From: Pontibacillus marinus BH030004 = DSM 16465
Lineage (GTDB): Bacteria; Bacillota; Bacilli; Bacillales; BH030062
Length of the DNA stretch: 64,000 nucleotides
Direction: 5' to 3'
Assembly: GCF_000425225.1 (NCBI RefSeq)
Contig: NZ_AULJ01000008.1
Span: forward strand, 124,001-188,000
A program made the position numbers and the translations under genes. Shown here in pieces: positions 62,052 through 64,000 of the stretch (its first letter is position 1; each line of letters opens with the position of its first letter). Under the pieces are notes generated by a model. It did no database searches and was not told where the DNA came from. It saw only the letters and a list, made by a program, of their open reading frames with translations.

Positions 62052-63037
62052 GCAATCTCTTAGAAGTAAAAAATCTAAAAAAGCATTTTCCGATAAAAAA
62101 AGGAGCAATTTTCCCGAAGCAAGTTGGAGCTGTTAAAGCTGTTGATGGCGTTTCTTTTCATGTGCGAAAAGGAGAAACACTAGGACTTGTAGGGGAAAGT
62201 GGTTGTGGGAAATCCACCACAGGCAGAGCGATATTGAATCTGATTCAGCCATCAGAAGGCGAAGTAATTTATAAAGGCGAGGACATTTCCCATTACAAAG
62301 GGGAAAAGCTTCGTAAATTGCGCCAGGATATCCAAATCATTTTCCAGGATCCTTATGCATCCTTAAATCCGCGTATGACGGTGGAGCAGATCATTGCTGA
62401 ACCGATGAGAGCTTTTGGCACTCCTAAGAAAGAACGAGAGGAAAAGATTGATTACTTACTTGATGTGGTTGGATTAAGTTCATATCACAAACATCGTTAT
62501 CCACATGAGTTCAGTGGAGGACAGCGTCAACGTATCGGAATTGCTCGAGCTCTTACGCTTGATCCAGAATTAATCATTTGTGATGAGCCAGTATCCGCAC
62601 TAGACGTGTCTATACAGGCGCAGGTCATCAATTTAATGGAAGACCTGCAAAAAGAATTTGATCTCACATTTATTTTTATCGCCCATGACCTTAGTGTCGT
62701 GCACCATATAAGTGATCGCGTAGCGGTTATGTACTTAGGAGAAATTGTTGAGGTTGGGGAAGTAGAAGAGCTTTATGCTAACCCGAAGCATCCTTATACA
62801 CAAGCTTTACTTTCTGCTATTCCAGAAGCCGATCCACACCTTAAGCGTGATCGCATGGTTCTTGAAGGCGACCTTCCAAGTCCGTCAAACCCTCCAGCAG
62901 GGTGTAAGTTCCACACGAGGTGCCCGTTTGCCGAGGAGATTTGTCGGACGGAACATCCTGAGCTGAAAGATGTCTCTACAGGAGATCATCAGGCAGCTTG
63001 TCATCTTGTTAAGGAGGTGGTTGGAAGTAACGGATAG
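62048..63037 (+). CDS. Oligopeptide/dipeptide ABC transporter ATPase (OppF/DppF)
   Basis: A 329-residue partner ATPase. It has Walker [10 protein letters not shown], signature [16 protein letters not shown], Walker [15 protein letters not shown] and the C-terminal [20 protein letters not shown] extension. The group-F opening [20 protein letters not shown] is present. It is coupled to the OppD-like gene. The binding-protein gene follows; permease genes must lie beyond the window. Confidence 0.95.
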   Translation: MSNLLEVKNLKKHFPIKKGAIFPKQVGAVKAVDGVSFHVRKGETLGLVGESGCGKSTTGRAILNLIQPSEGEVIYKGEDISHYKGEKLRKLRQDIQIIFQDPYASLNPRMTVEQIIAEPMRAFGTPKKEREEKIDYLLDVVGLSSYHKHRYPHEFSGGQRQRIGIARALTLDPELIICDEPVSALDVSIQAQVINLMEDLQKEFDLTFIFIAHDLSVVHHISDRVAVMYLGEIVEVGEVEELYANPKHPYTQALLSAIPEADPHLKRDRMVLEGDLPSPSNPPAGCKFHTRCPFAEEICRTEHPELKDVSTGDHQAACHLVKEVVGSNG

Positions 63038-63100
63038 CGCATTATCGGTACAGCCAACCAAGAAGAAACACAGATCCATAATCAATAGGGGGTAATTTTC

Positions 63101-64000
63101 TTGAAAAAACATTTGTTTCGCACGCTTCTAGCACTAAGTTTGCTAGTTGTGCTAGCTCTAGCAGCATGTAGTGGTGAATCAACATCGTCTGAAAATCCAG
63201 ATGATAGCTCAGACCAGAGCAACGAAGAAGATAACAGCAGCAATAATAACGATGGTAACAGTGATGAAAATGCAAGTGAAGGTTCTGGTAAGGATACATT
63301 AGTATTTGGTCGTGGTGCTGACTCCAAGCAGTTAGACCCATCTAAAGTAACAGATGGTGAGTCCATCTACGTTACACAGCAAATTTATGATCAGCTTGTT
63401 ACGTATGAGCAAGATAGCACAGAGGTAAAACCAGCTCTTGCTACAGATTGGAAAACAAGTGATGACGGCACAGTTTGGACTTTCACTCTACGTGAAGGTG
63501 TGAAATTCCACGATGGTACATCTTTTGAAGCGGAAGACGTTGTCTACAACTTCGAACGTTGGACGAAATCTAAAGACTACATTTACTACGGTTATATGTT
63601 CGGTGGTCATGAAGATGGCTTGATCGAAAAAGTTGAAGCTGTAGATGAGTACACAGTTAAATTTACATTAAAAGAACCAAACGCTCCATTCATTCAGACT
63701 CTAGCAATGCCTCCATTTGGTATCGCAAGTCCTGATGCAATTGAAAAACATGGTGAGAATTACTTCAAGAACCCAGTAGGAACTGGACCATTCAAGTTTG
63801 AAAGCTGGACTCGTGGAGACCGCATCGAACTTTCAAGAAACGACGACTTCTGGGGTCAAAAAGCAGGCGTTAAAAACCTAACATTCCGTGTTATTCCGGA
63901 TAACGGAGCACGTTTCATGGAACTTCAGTCTGGCTCTATTGACTTAATGCTTGGTTTAAACCCACAGGATCTTGAACCAGCTGAAAATGCTGATGGTCTT
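63101..64000 (+). CDS. Oligopeptide-binding lipoprotein (SBP family 5), N-terminal part
   Basis: The first 300 codons of a peptide-binding protein that runs off the window. TTG start at 63101 with AGGGGG 8 bases upstream. A lipoprotein signal ends LALAAC (Cys23), followed by a very long acidic Ser/Asn/Asp/Glu linker of about 45 residues before the folded part (TLVFGRGADSKQLDPSKVTD). The segment KFHDGTSFEAEDVVYNFERW is the family-5 hallmark. The acidic linker suits a halotolerant surface protein. Confidence 0.93.
   Translation, partial: MKKHLFRTLLALSLLVVLALAACSGESTSSENPDDSSDQSNEEDNSSNNNDGNSDENASEGSGKDTLVFGRGADSKQLDPSKVTDGESIYVTQQIYDQLVTYEQDSTEVKPALATDWKTSDDGTVWTFTLREGVKFHDGTSFEAEDVVYNFERWTKSKDYIYYGYMFGGHEDGLIEKVEAVDEYTVKFTLKEPNAPFIQTLAMPPFGIASPDAIEKHGENYFKNPVGTGPFKFESWTRGDRIELSRNDDFWGQKAGVKNLTFRVIPDNGARFMELQSGSIDLMLGLNPQDLEPAENADGL

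Overview
The window looks like a chromosomal segment of a low-GC, Gram-positive, motile, spore-former-type member of the Bacillaceae; a marine or halotolerant genus such as Pontibacillus or Halobacillus is a guess. Supporting signs are strong AGGAGG ribosome binding sites, frequent TTG starts, sigma-A and sigma-D type promoters, a CcpA cre site, S-layer-homology (SLH) proteins, an MtlA-MtlR-MtlF-MtlD mannitol locus and MsmX-dependent style sugar ABC operons with no ATPase of their own. No tRNA, rRNA, prophage or CRISPR array is visible.

Layout. 1-5077: a glycoside-oligosaccharide locus (GH3 glycosidase, sugar ABC importer, LacI regulator) with twin operators in the divergent promoter region. 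3805-7329: four copies of a palindromic GTGCCTGACCCCC repeat around a REP-associated tyrosine transposase (RAYT), plus an HD-GYP protein. 7545-16157: secreted trypsin-like protease, flavin reductase, sodium symporter with its tiny partner, a sigma-D controlled chemoreceptor and a secreted subtilisin. 16429-25649: three surface proteins; a 1468-residue SLH protein and a leucine-rich-repeat protein each lie behind a cyclic-di-GMP-I riboswitch. 25752-28301: orphan immunity genes (SUKH, Imm70) and small membrane proteins. 28445-33791: mannitol operon. 34246-37469: small membrane proteins, a Fic toxin-antitoxin pair and a NERD-domain protein. 38307-42462: an unusual ketosynthase coupled to a GGDEF-EAL protein, then a zinc-ribbon membrane protein. 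42656-53913: muropeptide salvage. 54003-60749: SEC-C protein, DUF2252 protein and a SWIM-SNF2 helicase with a frameshift near its end. 61059-64000: oligopeptide ABC importer, cut by the window edge.

How the genes work together. The largest coherent system is cell-wall sugar recycling: a BadF-type kinase, a GNAT protein, an AmiE-like serine hydrolase, NagZ, MurR, NamZ, MurQ and a dedicated ABC importer. None of the hydrolases has a visible signal peptide, so the route seems to be import first, then hydrolysis and phosphorylation in the cytoplasm, unlike the exported enzymes and MurP phosphotransferase of Bacillus subtilis. Three matching TGAAAT-ATTTCA palindromes sit before its transcription units and are probable MurR sites. 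A second theme is the motile/sessile switch: chemoreceptor, HD-GYP, GGDEF-EAL and two riboswitch-controlled surface proteins.

The most unusual non-coding signal is a family of intergenic tandem arrays whose unit is 21 bp with the core ACCCGAGCGAAAGCAG. There are about 22, 32 and 7 units at 37518, 56783 and 41962, with almost no phase slips and all on the same strand, plus an unrelated 20-bp-period array at 33940. The phase of two DNA helical turns points to a DNA-level role, and the many open frames across the arrays are by-products.
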